This document shows positions 1-8,586 of a DNA stretch of 33,313 nucleotides, piece by piece. The stretch lies in the NCBI GenBank assembly GCA_949290055.1, contig CASEQJ010000025.1, positions 1-33,313 of the forward strand. The letters are read 5' to 3'. The stretch is from an uncultured Olsenella sp. Lineage in GTDB: Bacteria; Actinomycetota; Coriobacteriia; Coriobacteriales; Atopobiaceae. Position 1 is the stretch's first letter, and each line of letters starts with the position of its first letter. The translations under genes were made by a program, and so were the position numbers. The notes under the pieces are model-generated. The model was not told the origin of the DNA. It worked only from the letters and a program-made list of their open reading frames with translations, and did not search any database.

Positions 1-665
1 CCGAGCAGCTCGAGCGCGCGCTCGGGCTCGATCGCGCGGCCATACGCCGCGGCTATGTCGAGCGCGAGCTTGAGCTGGTTCGCGGTCATGACGGGCAAAT
101 CCGAGCCGGGAATCAGGTGCACGGCCCCGACAGCGGCGTTCTCGAGGCAGCAGCGGGAAATGAGCGAGTCGACCACGGCACGGCGGCAGAAGGGGAAGTT
201 CGCGGCGAGCGCTATGCGCTTCTCGCAGACGGAGACGAGCCAGGAGGCGAGCTTGTCCGCCAGGGCGTCGGCGCTCGACGCGGCGACCACGCCCACGAGC
301 GCGCCCGGCACGCCCTCGACGCCGAGGGAGGGCGCCTCGAGCAGCCCCTCGACGACGAGCGCCACGGGCACCCCGGAACGTGCGCAGGAGGCAAGGGGCG
401 CCGCGGGCGAGTCGGGGCCCACGAGCGCGACGACGGCGTCCGGCGCGGCGCTCGGCACGCTCGCGCCCGCCAGGGGCAGCACCTCCACGGTCGCGCTCGG
501 TCGCTCCGGGACGAGCGCGTCGCGCACGGCGACGGCGAGCTCGCTCGGACACGCGGGGTCGACGAGCACGTGAACGAGCAGGTGCTCGTCACGTCCGCGC
601 GAGGCGGAGCGCGCAAACCCCACGACCTCGGCCGCGCGTCCGACCGACCAGCCCTTCCTAGCCAC
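1..665 (-). CDS. DUF697-like hypothetical protein, 3' end cut by window
   Basis: No function can be assigned firmly. Reading the minus strand from a GTG at 665-663 gives an uninterrupted frame of about 221 codons running off the window start. The GTG is preceded by a strong GGAGGGG site and lies 22 nt after the rodA stop, so the gene ends the visible part of the rod operon. The N-terminal two thirds are Ala/Val-rich and resemble an alpha/beta fold (segments such as DAVVALVGPDSP, ALVVEGLLEAP). The C-terminal part (about residue 150 on) has the pattern KRIALAANFPFCRRAVVDS, then HLIPGSDLPVMT and IAAAYG. This resembles the conserved C-terminal region of DUF697/YcjF-like proteins, where a short hydrophobic stretch follows I-P-G-x-D-L-P. 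Its position suggests a role with the cell-wall elongation machinery, but that is context only. Confidence 0.6.
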   Translation of the reverse strand, partial: MARKGWSVGRAAEVVGFARSASRGRDEHLLVHVLVDPACPSELAVAVRDALVPERPSATVEVLPLAGASVPSAAPDAVVALVGPDSPAAPLASCARSGVPVALVVEGLLEAPSLGVEGVPGALVGVVAASSADALADKLASWLVSVCEKRIALAANFPFCRRAVVDSLISRCCLENAAVGAVHLIPGSDLPVMTANQLKLALDIAAAYGRAIEPERALELL

Positions 666-687
666 TGCCCCTCCAATCCTGGCGGCG

Positions 688-1869
688 CTACGCCGCCTTC
701 TGCCTGTGCCTCCAGAACGACTGAACGACCCCCACCGACATGAGCTGCACCACCATGGAGGACGAGCCGTAGGTGACAAACGGAAGCGGAATGCCCGTGA
801 TCGGCATGATCCCGAGGCACATGCCAACGTTCTCGAGCACCTGGAACGTCCACATGGCGACGCAGCCGACGAGCGCGAGCTTGGTGAAGTAGTGATCGGT
901 CTTCATGGCGAGAAGGACCGTCGACAAGATCATCCACGCAAACAGCCCGAGCAGGACGACCGAGCCGAAGAAGCCGAACTGCTCCGCGAAGAGCGAGAAC
1001 ACGAAGTCCGTCTGCGCCTCCGGCACGAATCCGCTGAGCGCCTGGGTCGCGTTCCCGAAGCCCTTCCCGAACAGCCCGCCCGAGCCAACCGCGATCATGG
1101 CCTGCTGAAGATTGTAGCCGTCCCCGGTGGGGTCGACGCTCGGGTCCACGAAGACGATCAGTCGCTTGAGCTGATACTCCTTGAGAATGTGGGGCAGCCC
1201 GTCAATCATGGACGTCACGACCACGAGCGCAGCGACGCCGACAATGAGCGCGATCGTGAGCAGGACCCAGGTGCGCGGGGCGCCGCTCACGATTATGACC
1301 GTGGCCCCTATGAAGAAGATTATGAGGCCGGTGCCGAGGTCGAGCGAGAGAATGAGGAGCAGCGGGACCAGCAGCGTGCCGCAGAGCTTTGCGTAGTCGC
1401 GAAACGTCTCGATCTTCCCGTTGTACTGGGCGCACGCCGCCGCCATGAGGAAGATCGTGACGATCTTGCCCGGCTCTGAGGGCTGGAAGCGAACGGGCCC
1501 GATCTTCACCCAGCCGACCATGCCCAGGCCGCCCTCGTAGCCAAGCCCGGGAACGCGGGGCAAGATCATGAGGACGCACGCGAGGATGAACAGCGCCGTC
1601 GTCATGTTCGAGAGCGCTCGACAGTCGTAGCGCCAGGTGGCGATCGCGGCGGCGAGGCCGATTCCGATTCCGGCGAGGTGGCTCACGAAGTTGGCCTCGG
1701 GAATGGCGAGCGAGGCGGAGTAGATCGTGACGACGCCAATGAGCACGATCAGCATGGCCGGAATGAGCTGCGAGAGGTAGAGGGCGTCAAAGGGCCCGCG
1801 CGAGCGACCCACGCGCGCCTTGCGGCCCCCGGCCGCGGCGACGGACGTCTCTCCTGCGACAGTTGCCAT
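688..1869 (-). CDS. rodA: RodA, SEDS-family peptidoglycan glycosyltransferase
   Basis: RodA polymerises lipid II into glycan strands during side-wall elongation, working with PBP2 in the cytoplasmic membrane. The 393-aa product has about ten hydrophobic segments and the SEDS signatures in order: a WVKIGPVRFQPSEPGK block near residue 125, DPSVDPTGDGYNLQQ near 245, AVGSGGLFGKG, FVPEAQTDFVFS near 290, and GIPLPFVTYGSSS near 365. The last block is normally written with GGSS; here the second glycine is serine. The first 20 residues are a basic Ala/Gly/Arg cytoplasmic tail. ATG at 1869 follows a GGGGAGG site. It starts 13 nt after the mrdA stop, so the two partners are translated from one message. 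The location next to mreBCD and PBP2 favours RodA over FtsW. Confidence 0.95.
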   Translation of the reverse strand: MATVAGETSVAAAGGRKARVGRSRGPFDALYLSQLIPAMLIVLIGVVTIYSASLAIPEANFVSHLAGIGIGLAAAIATWRYDCRALSNMTTALFILACVLMILPRVPGLGYEGGLGMVGWVKIGPVRFQPSEPGKIVTIFLMAAACAQYNGKIETFRDYAKLCGTLLVPLLLILSLDLGTGLIIFFIGATVIIVSGAPRTWVLLTIALIVGVAALVVVTSMIDGLPHILKEYQLKRLIVFVDPSVDPTGDGYNLQQAMIAVGSGGLFGKGFGNATQALSGFVPEAQTDFVFSLFAEQFGFFGSVVLLGLFAWMILSTVLLAMKTDHYFTKLALVGCVAMWTFQVLENVGMCLGIMPITGIPLPFVTYGSSSMVVQLMSVGVVQSFWRHRQKAA

Positions 1870-1882
1870 AATGAGACCTCCC

Positions 1883-3910
1883 CTAGTCCCCGGTCGCCAC
1901 GACCGAGGTCACCGTGTCCGGCTCCCCATAGATCGCGCCGAGCGTGTCGCGTGCGACGAGCATGGCGGTCGTCGAGCCCCAGTCGCCGCCGTCGACGTTG
2001 GCAAACACGACGTACTTGGGATCGTCCGAGGGCGCGTAGCAGCCAAACCAGCAGGCGTTCGAGTGCGAGGCGGTCTGCTCGGCCGTGCCGGTCTTTCCGG
2101 CGACCGAGACGCTCATGTTGGTCCAGTGCTCGGTCTGGGTGGGCGCCTCCTCGTAGATCACGCCCCACATGCCGCGCTCGACGATCTCACGGTCCTGCTG
2201 GCTCTCCTCGACGTCGACGATCTTCTCGGGACGGTACTCCGAGACGAATCCGTCCCCCACCTTGGAGCGCACGCCCCTCAGGACGTGAGGCTTCCAGGCG
2301 GGGCCGCGGTTGGCAATGCTGCAGTAGGCGTCCGCCATCTGCAGGCAGGTGACGAGTATGTCGCCCTGCCCGATCGCAATGTTGCAGTTGTCGCCGCCCT
2401 TCCAGGAGCTGTCCTCGTCGGAGTAGCCGAGCGACTTGAAGTACTCGCGCTTCCACTCGGGGTCGGGCACGCGTCCCGCGGCCTCGCCCGAAAGGTCGAT
2501 CCCGGAGACGGAGCCCAAGCCGTAGGCGCGGAAGGTCTCCTGCATGCCCTCGGGGTCGTCGGAGTAGTAGAAGCCCTTGCCGATCTCGTAGAAGACGACG
2601 TCGCAGGAGTACGTTATGCCGCCGATCAGGTTGACCCCGCCGTGTCCGGACTCCTCCCAGCACTTCATGATCGTCCCGTCGTCACGACTGCCGCTCCAGG
2701 ACCACCAGCCCGAGCAGTACCACGACGAGTCGCCCGTCGCGATCCCATGTTCGAGGGCCGCGAACGACGTGAGGGGCTTAATGACCGAGCCCGCGGGATA
2801 CTGGCCGCCAATGGCGCGGTTCATGAGCGGGTAGTGGGCGTCCTCCGCGGAGAGGGCGTCCCAGTCCGCCTGCGAGATCCCGCCCGTGAAGACGTTGGGC
2901 GAGAAGGTCGGGTAGCTCGCCATGGCGAGCACCTCGCCGCTCGTGCAGTCGAGCGCCACGACCGAGCCCCCGACGCAGGACTGACTGGAGACGACGCGCT
3001 CGAGCGACTCCTCGGCGACGCGCTGGACGTCGACGTCGATTGTCAGCTCGACGTCGGAGCCGCTCTCCGGCTCTATGGTGGTCGAGTAGTCCAGCACGTT
3101 GCCCCCGGCGTCGACGAACACCGTCTGCTCGCCGCGCGTCCCGGCCAGCACGCTCTCGTAGCTCAGCTCCACGCCGGACTGGCCGACGACGTCGCCGGAG
3201 CGGTAGCTGACCGACCCGTCCTTGGCCTCCTTGCTCGCCTCGAGCTGCTCCTCGGTGACCGTGCTCACGTAGCCGACCACGTGAGCGGCGAGCGAGCCAT
3301 AGGGGTAGGAGCGCTGGGTCCTCTGCTGGACCGTGACGCCGGGAAAGGCCTCCGGGTGCTCGCCAATGAAGGCGACGACGCGCCTCGAGACGTCGACCGA
3401 GATCGTGCGGGGACTCTGGAAGCCCTCCGTCGTGTCCTGGAGCTTGCGCCGGACCGCCTGGGCGGGCATGCCGATCAAATTGGCCAGCAGCTGCACCTCG
3501 ACGGCGTCGTCGACGACGTCGCCCTCGGCGACGACCGTCAGGCTCGCGCGGTTCCCGACGATCTCGCGACCCTTGCGGTCGAGGATCCGCCCGCGTGGCG
3601 CCTGGGTGTAGATCACGCTTCGACGGTTGCTCTCGGCCTGCTTGGCGTAGTCCTCGGACGAGACGAGCTGCATGGACCAGAGCCTGGCGAGAAGAACGCT
3701 GAACACGCCACCGACGGCGACCGCGAGCCCGATCAGCCGCGACGAGGACTTCTTCTCTGCCGAGGAGTCGGACCCGCCGGACGCGCGCGGGGCCGCGCCG
3801 CCAATGTCGAAGGTGAAGTTCGCCTCGGCACGGCCGAAGACGACAAACACCACGACGAGCGCCGCGGCGAGCACGACGCAGACGATTATGAGAATCAGCG
3901 AGAGGTCCAT
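1883..3910 (-). CDS. mrdA: Penicillin-binding protein 2 (class B transpeptidase)
   Basis: This is the elongation-specific DD-transpeptidase that cross-links peptidoglycan made by RodA. In the 675-aa product the pedestal domain starts with the APRGRILDRKGREIVGNR block (residues 104-121). The catalytic triad motifs are S375-V-I-K378, S435-C-D437 and K606-T-G608, all with normal spacing. Two hydrophobic segments occur before the periplasmic-type domain: residues 3-25, and 59-75 just before the pedestal. Class B PBPs normally have one. They are separated by an acidic Ser/Ala-rich stretch. The ATG at 3910 is supported by AGGGG upstream and sits 8 nt after the mreD stop. No cysteine-rich insertion or PASTA domain is seen. 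Identity as the elongation enzyme rather than the divisome PBP rests mainly on the mre/rodA neighbourhood. Confidence 0.95.
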   Translation of the reverse strand: MDLSLILIIVCVVLAAALVVVFVVFGRAEANFTFDIGGAAPRASGGSDSSAEKKSSSRLIGLAVAVGGVFSVLLARLWSMQLVSSEDYAKQAESNRRSVIYTQAPRGRILDRKGREIVGNRASLTVVAEGDVVDDAVEVQLLANLIGMPAQAVRRKLQDTTEGFQSPRTISVDVSRRVVAFIGEHPEAFPGVTVQQRTQRSYPYGSLAAHVVGYVSTVTEEQLEASKEAKDGSVSYRSGDVVGQSGVELSYESVLAGTRGEQTVFVDAGGNVLDYSTTIEPESGSDVELTIDVDVQRVAEESLERVVSSQSCVGGSVVALDCTSGEVLAMASYPTFSPNVFTGGISQADWDALSAEDAHYPLMNRAIGGQYPAGSVIKPLTSFAALEHGIATGDSSWYCSGWWSWSGSRDDGTIMKCWEESGHGGVNLIGGITYSCDVVFYEIGKGFYYSDDPEGMQETFRAYGLGSVSGIDLSGEAAGRVPDPEWKREYFKSLGYSDEDSSWKGGDNCNIAIGQGDILVTCLQMADAYCSIANRGPAWKPHVLRGVRSKVGDGFVSEYRPEKIVDVEESQQDREIVERGMWGVIYEEAPTQTEHWTNMSVSVAGKTGTAEQTASHSNACWFGCYAPSDDPKYVVFANVDGGDWGSTTAMLVARDTLGAIYGEPDTVTSVVATGD

Positions 3911-3918
3911 GCCCGCCC

Positions 3919-4476
3919 CTAGAGGCCGCGACCGCCGAGCGAGCCACTCGAGTGGCGGCCCCCGCCCAGGCTCGGCCCGTGCGTGCGCACGCGGGAGAAG
4001 TAGTAGGCGAACGGCAGGAAGGCGACAAGCGTCAGGAGCGCCGTGGGGAGCGCCCTGAGAAAGAGCGCGTCAATGATCGAGGACGTCTGCCCGACGAGGA
4101 GCATGGCGAGGTGGTACACCAGCGCGACGGCAAGCGAGGCCGCCGCGGTGGAGACGACCGAGGAGGCGAGGTCGCCCACCGCCTGCTCACGCGCGCTCTG
4201 GCCAAGGACATAGCCCGTCGCGGTGAGGCAAAACGCCATGAGCCCGATCGGCGAGGTCGAGGAGAGGTCGAAGAGCAGCCCGGAGAGGAAGCCAGCCACG
4301 ACGGTCGAGCGCGCGGCCCCGTGCGCGAGGGCGAAGCACGCCGTGAAGACGAGCGCGAAGTTGGCCCTGCCGTTGCCGAGGGCGACGTTGGGCGCGAGCG
4401 CAAGCTGGAGCACGAGGCACAGCACGGCCAGCACGACGGTGGCGCGCGCCTTACGGTTTCTGTTTGCTACCTGCAT
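3919..4476 (-). CDS. mreD: MreD rod-shape membrane protein
   Basis: MreD is a small integral membrane component of the elongasome that binds MreC and RodA/PBP2. The 185-aa product starts with a basic tail (residues 1-12, VANRNRKAR) followed by about five hydrophobic helices. It includes the family-like motif GLLFDLSSTSPIGLMAF around residues 66-82, where MreD proteins usually carry a G-x-x-x-D-x-x-S/P-x-G-x-x-A pattern. The C-terminus (after about residue 162) is a Gly/Ser/Arg-rich tail. ATG at 4476 follows AGGGGGC and begins 8 nt after the mreC stop. MreD proteins are poorly conserved, so the call leans on the helix pattern plus the invariant mreC-mreD-mrdA order. Confidence 0.9.
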   Translation of the reverse strand: MQVANRNRKARATVVLAVLCLVLQLALAPNVALGNGRANFALVFTACFALAHGAARSTVVAGFLSGLLFDLSSTSPIGLMAFCLTATGYVLGQSAREQAVGDLASSVVSTAAASLAVALVYHLAMLLVGQTSSIIDALFLRALPTALLTLVAFLPFAYYFSRVRTHGPSLGGGRHSSGSLGGRGL

Positions 4477-4484
4477 GTCGCCCC

Positions 4485-5495
4485 CTACTCCCCTGTCCCG
4501 TCGCTCGAACCGTCCGAACCGTCACCGGCGTTCGGCGCCTGGTCGTCGGCGCTGTCGTCGTCATCGCCTGTGGAGGCGCCCCCGCGCTCCTGCGCGTCGG
4601 CCTCCGCTATGTCGTCTGAGCTCGCGCGCTGGTCCTCCGTAAGGGAGGTGATCACGAGCACCTCCTCGGACCTGCTCGTATCGGCGTAGAGCTCGACGAA
4701 TATGTCGAGGTAGAGGTCGCCGGGGTTGTTGGTGACGCTCACGACCTCGCCAATGGGCAGGCCCTTGGGGAAGACCCCGCCCAGGCCGCTCGTCACGATC
4801 ACGTCCCCGGTGGTGACCTCCTGGCTCGTCGACACCATCTCAAGGCGCACCTCACCGGAGGCGGAGCCCGTGAGCATGCCCTGCGCGCGGCTCGACTGGA
4901 CCATGGCCGAGATCGAGGAGCTCTCGTCGGAGAGCAGGCGCACGGTCGAGGTGGTCGAGCTGCAGGAGACGATCTGGCCTATGACGCCGCTCGAGGTGGT
5001 GACCGGCATTCCGGCGCTCAGCCCCGAGGAGGATCCCTTGTCGAGCGTGACCGTCGAGCTCCAGGAGTCCGTCGAGCCCGAGATTATGCGGGCGGCGACC
5101 GACTGGAGGTCGTTGGTGTCGCGCAGGTCGAGAAGATCCTGGAGCCGCTGGGCGGAGCTGGCGTCCTCCTCCAGCTCGGCGTTTCTCGCCCTCAGCTCGT
5201 CCACCTCGTCCTGAAGCTCGGAGAGCGTCGCCTGGTCGGCGGTCAGGTTCGAGAAAATGTTGCCGAGGCCGCGGACGGGCGCGGTGATTGCCGCGCCGAG
5301 CGAGCGGACCGGGGAGGTCACGGTCTGGAAGGCGCCGCGCACCGCCTCGAGCGGGCCGGTCCCGCCGGACTGGCAGCTCAGGGTGAACAGGGCTATGGAG
5401 ACAACGAGACACACGACGAGCTCGCGCCCGCCCGTGGAATTGCGTTTTGTGCCAAGGGTCGGAGCCGCTCCACGACCCGTCGAGGTAAGCGGCAC
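4485..5495 (-). CDS. mreC: MreC cell-shape scaffold protein
   Basis: MreC is a bitopic scaffold that links cytoplasmic MreB to extracytoplasmic PBP2. The 336-aa product has a short cytoplasmic tail, one membrane helix (about residues 25-41), a coiled-coil region (about 86-125, heptad-like LSELQDEVDELRARN), then the beta-rich MreC domain. Recognisable blocks are GMPVTTSSGVIGQIV, VRLLSD, and DVIVTSGLGGVFPKGLPIGEV. The last 40 residues form an Asp/Ser/Gly-rich acidic tail outside the conserved domain. The start is GTG (5495-5493), one base after the mreB stop, so translation is probably coupled. Confidence 0.95.
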   Translation of the reverse strand: MPLTSTGRGAAPTLGTKRNSTGGRELVVCLVVSIALFTLSCQSGGTGPLEAVRGAFQTVTSPVRSLGAAITAPVRGLGNIFSNLTADQATLSELQDEVDELRARNAELEEDASSAQRLQDLLDLRDTNDLQSVAARIISGSTDSWSSTVTLDKGSSSGLSAGMPVTTSSGVIGQIVSCSSTTSTVRLLSDESSSISAMVQSSRAQGMLTGSASGEVRLEMVSTSQEVTTGDVIVTSGLGGVFPKGLPIGEVVSVTNNPGDLYLDIFVELYADTSRSEEVLVITSLTEDQRASSDDIAEADAQERGGASTGDDDDSADDQAPNAGDGSDGSSDGTGE

Positions 5496-5496
5496 C

Positions 5497-6549
5497 CTAC
5501 TGACCCGTGCTCTGGACGAAGCCGCCGGACAGCGCGTTAGCCTCGAGGACCTTGGCGCAGCCGTTGACGACGTTTTCGAGGGCGGTCGGGCTCACGTTGA
5601 CCGGAACGCCGGTCTCCTCGCGCAGACGCTGGTCGAGGCCGCGCAAGAGACCGCCGCCACCCGTCAGGAGAATGCCGTAGTACATGAGGTCGGAGGCGAG
5701 GTCGGGCGGCGTCACGTCAAGCGCGTCCTTGACCGCCTTGGTGACCTCGTCGAGCGGACGGTCGAGCGCGCGGCGAATCTCCTCACTCTCTATGCGGACC
5801 GTCTTGGGGAGGCCGCTCATGACGTCGCGGCCGTTGACCTCAACGTCAAGCTCCTCCGCGAGCGGGGCGGCGGAGCCGACCTTGATCTTAATGTCCTCGG
5901 CGGTTCTCTCGCCGATCGAGAGGTTGTAGGCGTCACGGACGTGCTGGAGAATCGTCTGGTCAAACTCGTCGCCAGCCGTGCGAATGGACTGGGAGACGAC
6001 GATTCCGCCCATGGAAATGACCGCGACCTCGGTGGTGCCGCCGCCAATGTCGACGACCATGGAGCCGGTCGGGTCCTCGATCGGCAGATCGGCGCCGATC
6101 GCGGCGGCCATGGGCTCCTCGATCAGGTAGGCCTGGCGGGCACCGGCCTGGATCGTGGCCTCAAAGACCGCGCGCTTCTCGACGGAGGTGACGCCCGAGG
6201 GCACGCACACGACGACGCGCGGGCGCGGCGACCAGGGGTAGCGGCGCTCGCGAGCCTTCTCAATGAAGTAGCGGAGCATGACCTCGGTGACGTCGAAGTC
6301 GGCAATGACGCCGTCCTTCAGGGGGCGCTCGGCAATGATCGAGCCGGGGGTGCGACCAATCATGCGCTTGGCGTCCGCGCCGACGGCAAGCACCCTGCTC
6401 TCGCTCTTGTCAATGGCAACGACGGAGGGCTCGTTGATCACGATCCCCTCGCCGCGAACGGCAACGAGCGTGTTGGCGGTGCCAAGGTCTATGGCGAGGT
6501 CGCCGCCATACTCCCCAAACAGGCCAAACAGCGTGTCAATGATCGACAT
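5497..6549 (-). CDS. mreB: MreB actin-like cell-shape protein
   Basis: MreB is a bacterial actin whose membrane-bound filaments orient side-wall synthesis. The 350-aa product is full length and has the actin-fold nucleotide-binding motifs: phosphate 1 loop DLGTANTLV near residue 17, connect 1 block, phosphate 2 loop VDIGGGTTEVAVIS near residue 165, and adenosine motif ILLTGGGGLLRGL near 292. The start ATG at 6549 is preceded by only a weak purine stretch and lies 8 nt after the TPR gene stop. That spacing suggests coupling to the upstream gene. The order mreB-mreC-mreD-mrdA-rodA is the classical one. Confidence 0.98.
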   Translation of the reverse strand: MSIIDTLFGLFGEYGGDLAIDLGTANTLVAVRGEGIVINEPSVVAIDKSESRVLAVGADAKRMIGRTPGSIIAERPLKDGVIADFDVTEVMLRYFIEKARERRYPWSPRPRVVVCVPSGVTSVEKRAVFEATIQAGARQAYLIEEPMAAAIGADLPIEDPTGSMVVDIGGGTTEVAVISMGGIVVSQSIRTAGDEFDQTILQHVRDAYNLSIGERTAEDIKIKVGSAAPLAEELDVEVNGRDVMSGLPKTVRIESEEIRRALDRPLDEVTKAVKDALDVTPPDLASDLMYYGILLTGGGGLLRGLDQRLREETGVPVNVSPTALENVVNGCAKVLEANALSGGFVQSTGQ

Positions 6550-6557
6550 GGGCGGTC

Positions 6558-7961
6558 CTACTCGGTCGCAGCGTCGGTTTGCGTGCCCTCCGCGGCACCG
6601 TCGGTCGAGGAGGGGCTCTCAGCGTCGGCGTCGGCGTCAGCCTCGGGAGCGGAAGCGCCGTCGTCGGTGCCCACGCCGTCCTCGGAGAGGTAGACGGGGG
6701 TCACGGAGCTCACCTTCCAGCCAATGCCGTCGCGCGTCATGTCAATGGTGTAGTCCTGCTCGCCCGCACCCGAGAGCGTGGCGGTCACGTAGACCGTGGA
6801 CTCCATCATGGAGCGGTCCACGCCCGAGACGCTCACCTCGGCGCCAGAGGGCAGCACGTCGGACATCTCCTGAATCTGGGCGGTCGAGAGGTCGCTCACC
6901 ACGTAGGGGGCGAGGTCGGAGCCCTGCGTCTTGGCGTCGAAGAGCTGCTCGGCGACCGCCTGCTGCGTCGGCCAGCCGTAGCCGTTGATGTAGGCGAACA
7001 CGGCGCCGCCGGCGGCGAGAACGAGCAGGAGGAAGATCACGATGAACACCTTGAGACCGGTGTGGCGGTGCTTGCGCTTCACCTTGCGGTCGAGACGGTC
7101 CTGCTGGACGAGGTCCTCCTCGCTCACGGAGAAGAAGCCGGTGTCCTCGGGCGAGGGGATCAGCTCACCGGAGGCGCCGGTGGGATCGAGCGGGTCGTAG
7201 GAGGTGGAGCCGTAGCCGGCGGCAGCAAGGAAGGCGTCGGTCTCGGAGGGACGGCGCGAGCCGATCGAGGAGACGGCCTTGCGGGCGGCGTCGTAGGAGG
7301 CCTGGGCCTCCGGCGAGAGCTCATAGGTCCCGTCGGCGGTAGCGTGGGCGAAGGCGTCGACGGCCTCGCTCATGCGGTTGGCCGAGACGTAGGCGAGCGC
7401 GAGGTCACACCAGATCTTGTTCTGGTCCTCGAGCGGCGTCGTGAAGTCGAGGGCGGTGCGATACGCCTCGACGGCGTCGACGGCACGGCCGAGGCGCATG
7501 AAGCAGCTGCCCAGGCTGGTGAGCGCGAGGGCGGGAGCGGGGTTCTGCTCGTCAATGGCGGCGCTGCGATAGGCTATGCCGGCGTTGCGGACGTCGCCGA
7601 GCTGCTCGTAGGCGCTGCCAAGCGCCAGGTAGGCCTTGTAGGGCGTGGCGTAGGAAGAGTCTGACACCGCGTCGGTGAGCGCGCCGACGGCCTCCTGCGG
7701 CCGACCGGCCGCCAGAAGCGCACGGCCGAGGTTGCAGGAGAGCGCGCCGCGACGACCGTAGGCCGTGTCGGAGAGGGCTCCCTCGTAGGCGAGGGCCGCG
7801 GAGTCGAACTGACCGAGCTTCATGTAGGCGTTGCCGCGAAGGTGGTCGATCTCGCCGGAGACCTCGCCGGACTGCTTGGCGCCGTCGAGCAGCGTGACGG
7901 CGCGGAGCCAGTCGGCCTCCTGATACGCGCGCTTGCCAGATTCAAATGCCTGTTGATTCAC
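6558..7961 (-). CDS. TPR-repeat membrane protein of unknown function, in the mre operon
   Basis: No specific function is recognised. The 467-aa product begins with about five tetratricopeptide-like repeats (residues 5-210, for example ALAYEGALSDTAYGRRGALS and AVDAVEAYRTALDF). These form a helical cytoplasmic protein-binding scaffold. An acidic linker and a basic stop-transfer cluster (KVKRKHRH, 293-300) precede a single membrane helix at 303-324. The exported C-terminal part (330-430) looks like a small secreted beta domain with YTIDMTRDGIGWKVSSV near 405, similar in style to DUF4878/lumazine-binding-like modules. It ends in an Ala/Asp/Ser-rich tail. GTG at 7961 follows GGAGGACATT, a strong site. 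It lies between the cyclophilin gene (28 nt) and mreB (8 nt), so it is co-transcribed with the elongasome genes and may be an accessory factor. That role is inference. Confidence 0.85.
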   Translation of the reverse strand: MNQQAFESGKRAYQEADWLRAVTLLDGAKQSGEVSGEIDHLRGNAYMKLGQFDSAALAYEGALSDTAYGRRGALSCNLGRALLAAGRPQEAVGALTDAVSDSSYATPYKAYLALGSAYEQLGDVRNAGIAYRSAAIDEQNPAPALALTSLGSCFMRLGRAVDAVEAYRTALDFTTPLEDQNKIWCDLALAYVSANRMSEAVDAFAHATADGTYELSPEAQASYDAARKAVSSIGSRRPSETDAFLAAAGYGSTSYDPLDPTGASGELIPSPEDTGFFSVSEEDLVQQDRLDRKVKRKHRHTGLKVFIVIFLLLVLAAGGAVFAYINGYGWPTQQAVAEQLFDAKTQGSDLAPYVVSDLSTAQIQEMSDVLPSGAEVSVSGVDRSMMESTVYVTATLSGAGEQDYTIDMTRDGIGWKVSSVTPVYLSEDGVGTDDGASAPEADADADAESPSSTDGAAEGTQTDAATE

Positions 7962-7989
7962 AATGTCCTCCTGAATGGCTCGCGACGCC

Positions 7990-8538
7990 CTACGCGCCGA
8001 CGTGCTCGATGCGAATCGAGTTGATCGTGTCCCCCGCCCTGAGCGCGGAGATCACCTCGGTGCCCTCGACCGTCTGGCCGAACACGGTGTAGCCGGAGTC
8101 GAGTCCGTGCTGGGGCCCGAGGCAGAAGTAGAACTGTGAGCCCGCCGAGTCGGGGTCGGCGGAGCGCGCCATGGCGAGCGCGGCGTCGTCGTGGGAGTTG
8201 CGCGGGTTCGTCGTGAACTCCTGGCGAATCCGGTATCCCGGCCCGCCCGTGCCCGGACGGCCGTGGGGGCCCGCCTCGCCGCGCGCGACCTGCTCGGACG
8301 TCATGTCACGCGTGTTGGGGCAACCTCCCTGGATGACGAACCCGGGGACGTAGCGGTGGAACTTGAGGTCGTCGTAGAAGCCGCTCGAGGCAAGCTCGCA
8401 GAAGTTGGCGACGTGCACGGGGGCACCCTCGCCGTCGAGCCTGACGCGAATGGTGCCCTTCGAGGTGTCGAAGACCGCGACCTCGTCACCGAGAACGGCG
8501 TAGTCAGGCGTGTGGAGCGGGTCCTGGATGAATCCCAT
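7990..8538 (-). CDS. Cyclophilin-type peptidyl-prolyl cis-trans isomerase
   Basis: Catalyses cis-trans isomerisation of X-Pro bonds, probably in the cytoplasm, since no signal peptide or lipobox is seen. The 182-aa product contains the cyclophilin active-site blocks: FHRYVPGFVIQGG around residues 60-72 (catalytic Arg), the AMARSADPDSAGSQFYF block around residues 122-138, and YTVFGQTVEG near residue 149. This is the short prokaryotic PpiB-type fold with an N-terminal extension of about 15 residues. ATG at 8538 has GGGAGG 6 nt upstream. It is the first gene of the mre/rod operon, behind an extended -10 promoter and a 10-bp inverted repeat. Confidence 0.93.
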   Translation of the reverse strand: MGFIQDPLHTPDYAVLGDEVAVFDTSKGTIRVRLDGEGAPVHVANFCELASSGFYDDLKFHRYVPGFVIQGGCPNTRDMTSEQVARGEAGPHGRPGTGGPGYRIRQEFTTNPRNSHDDAALAMARSADPDSAGSQFYFCLGPQHGLDSGYTVFGQTVEGTEVISALRAGDTINSIRIEHVGA

Positions 8539-8555
8539 GTCGCCTCCCGGATCAC

Positions 8556-8586
8556 AATCATGGAGATAACTTCCAACTCCATGATT
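8556..8586. promoter_or_regulatory. 10-bp perfect inverted repeat, candidate operator
   Basis: AATCATGGAG (8556-8565) and CTCCATGATT (8577-8586) are exact inverted arms separated by 11 bp. On the minus strand the repeat overlaps the last bases of the -10 box and covers the start region of the cyclophilin-TPR-mre transcript. It therefore could be a repressor operator or a 5' leader hairpin. It does not match the CIRCE heat-shock element. Confidence 0.55.

Noticed and set aside
8556..8586. CIRCE/HrcA operator before the cyclophilin gene
   Set aside because: The arms do not resemble TTAGCACTC/GAGTGCTAA, and the spacer is 11 rather than 9 bp.
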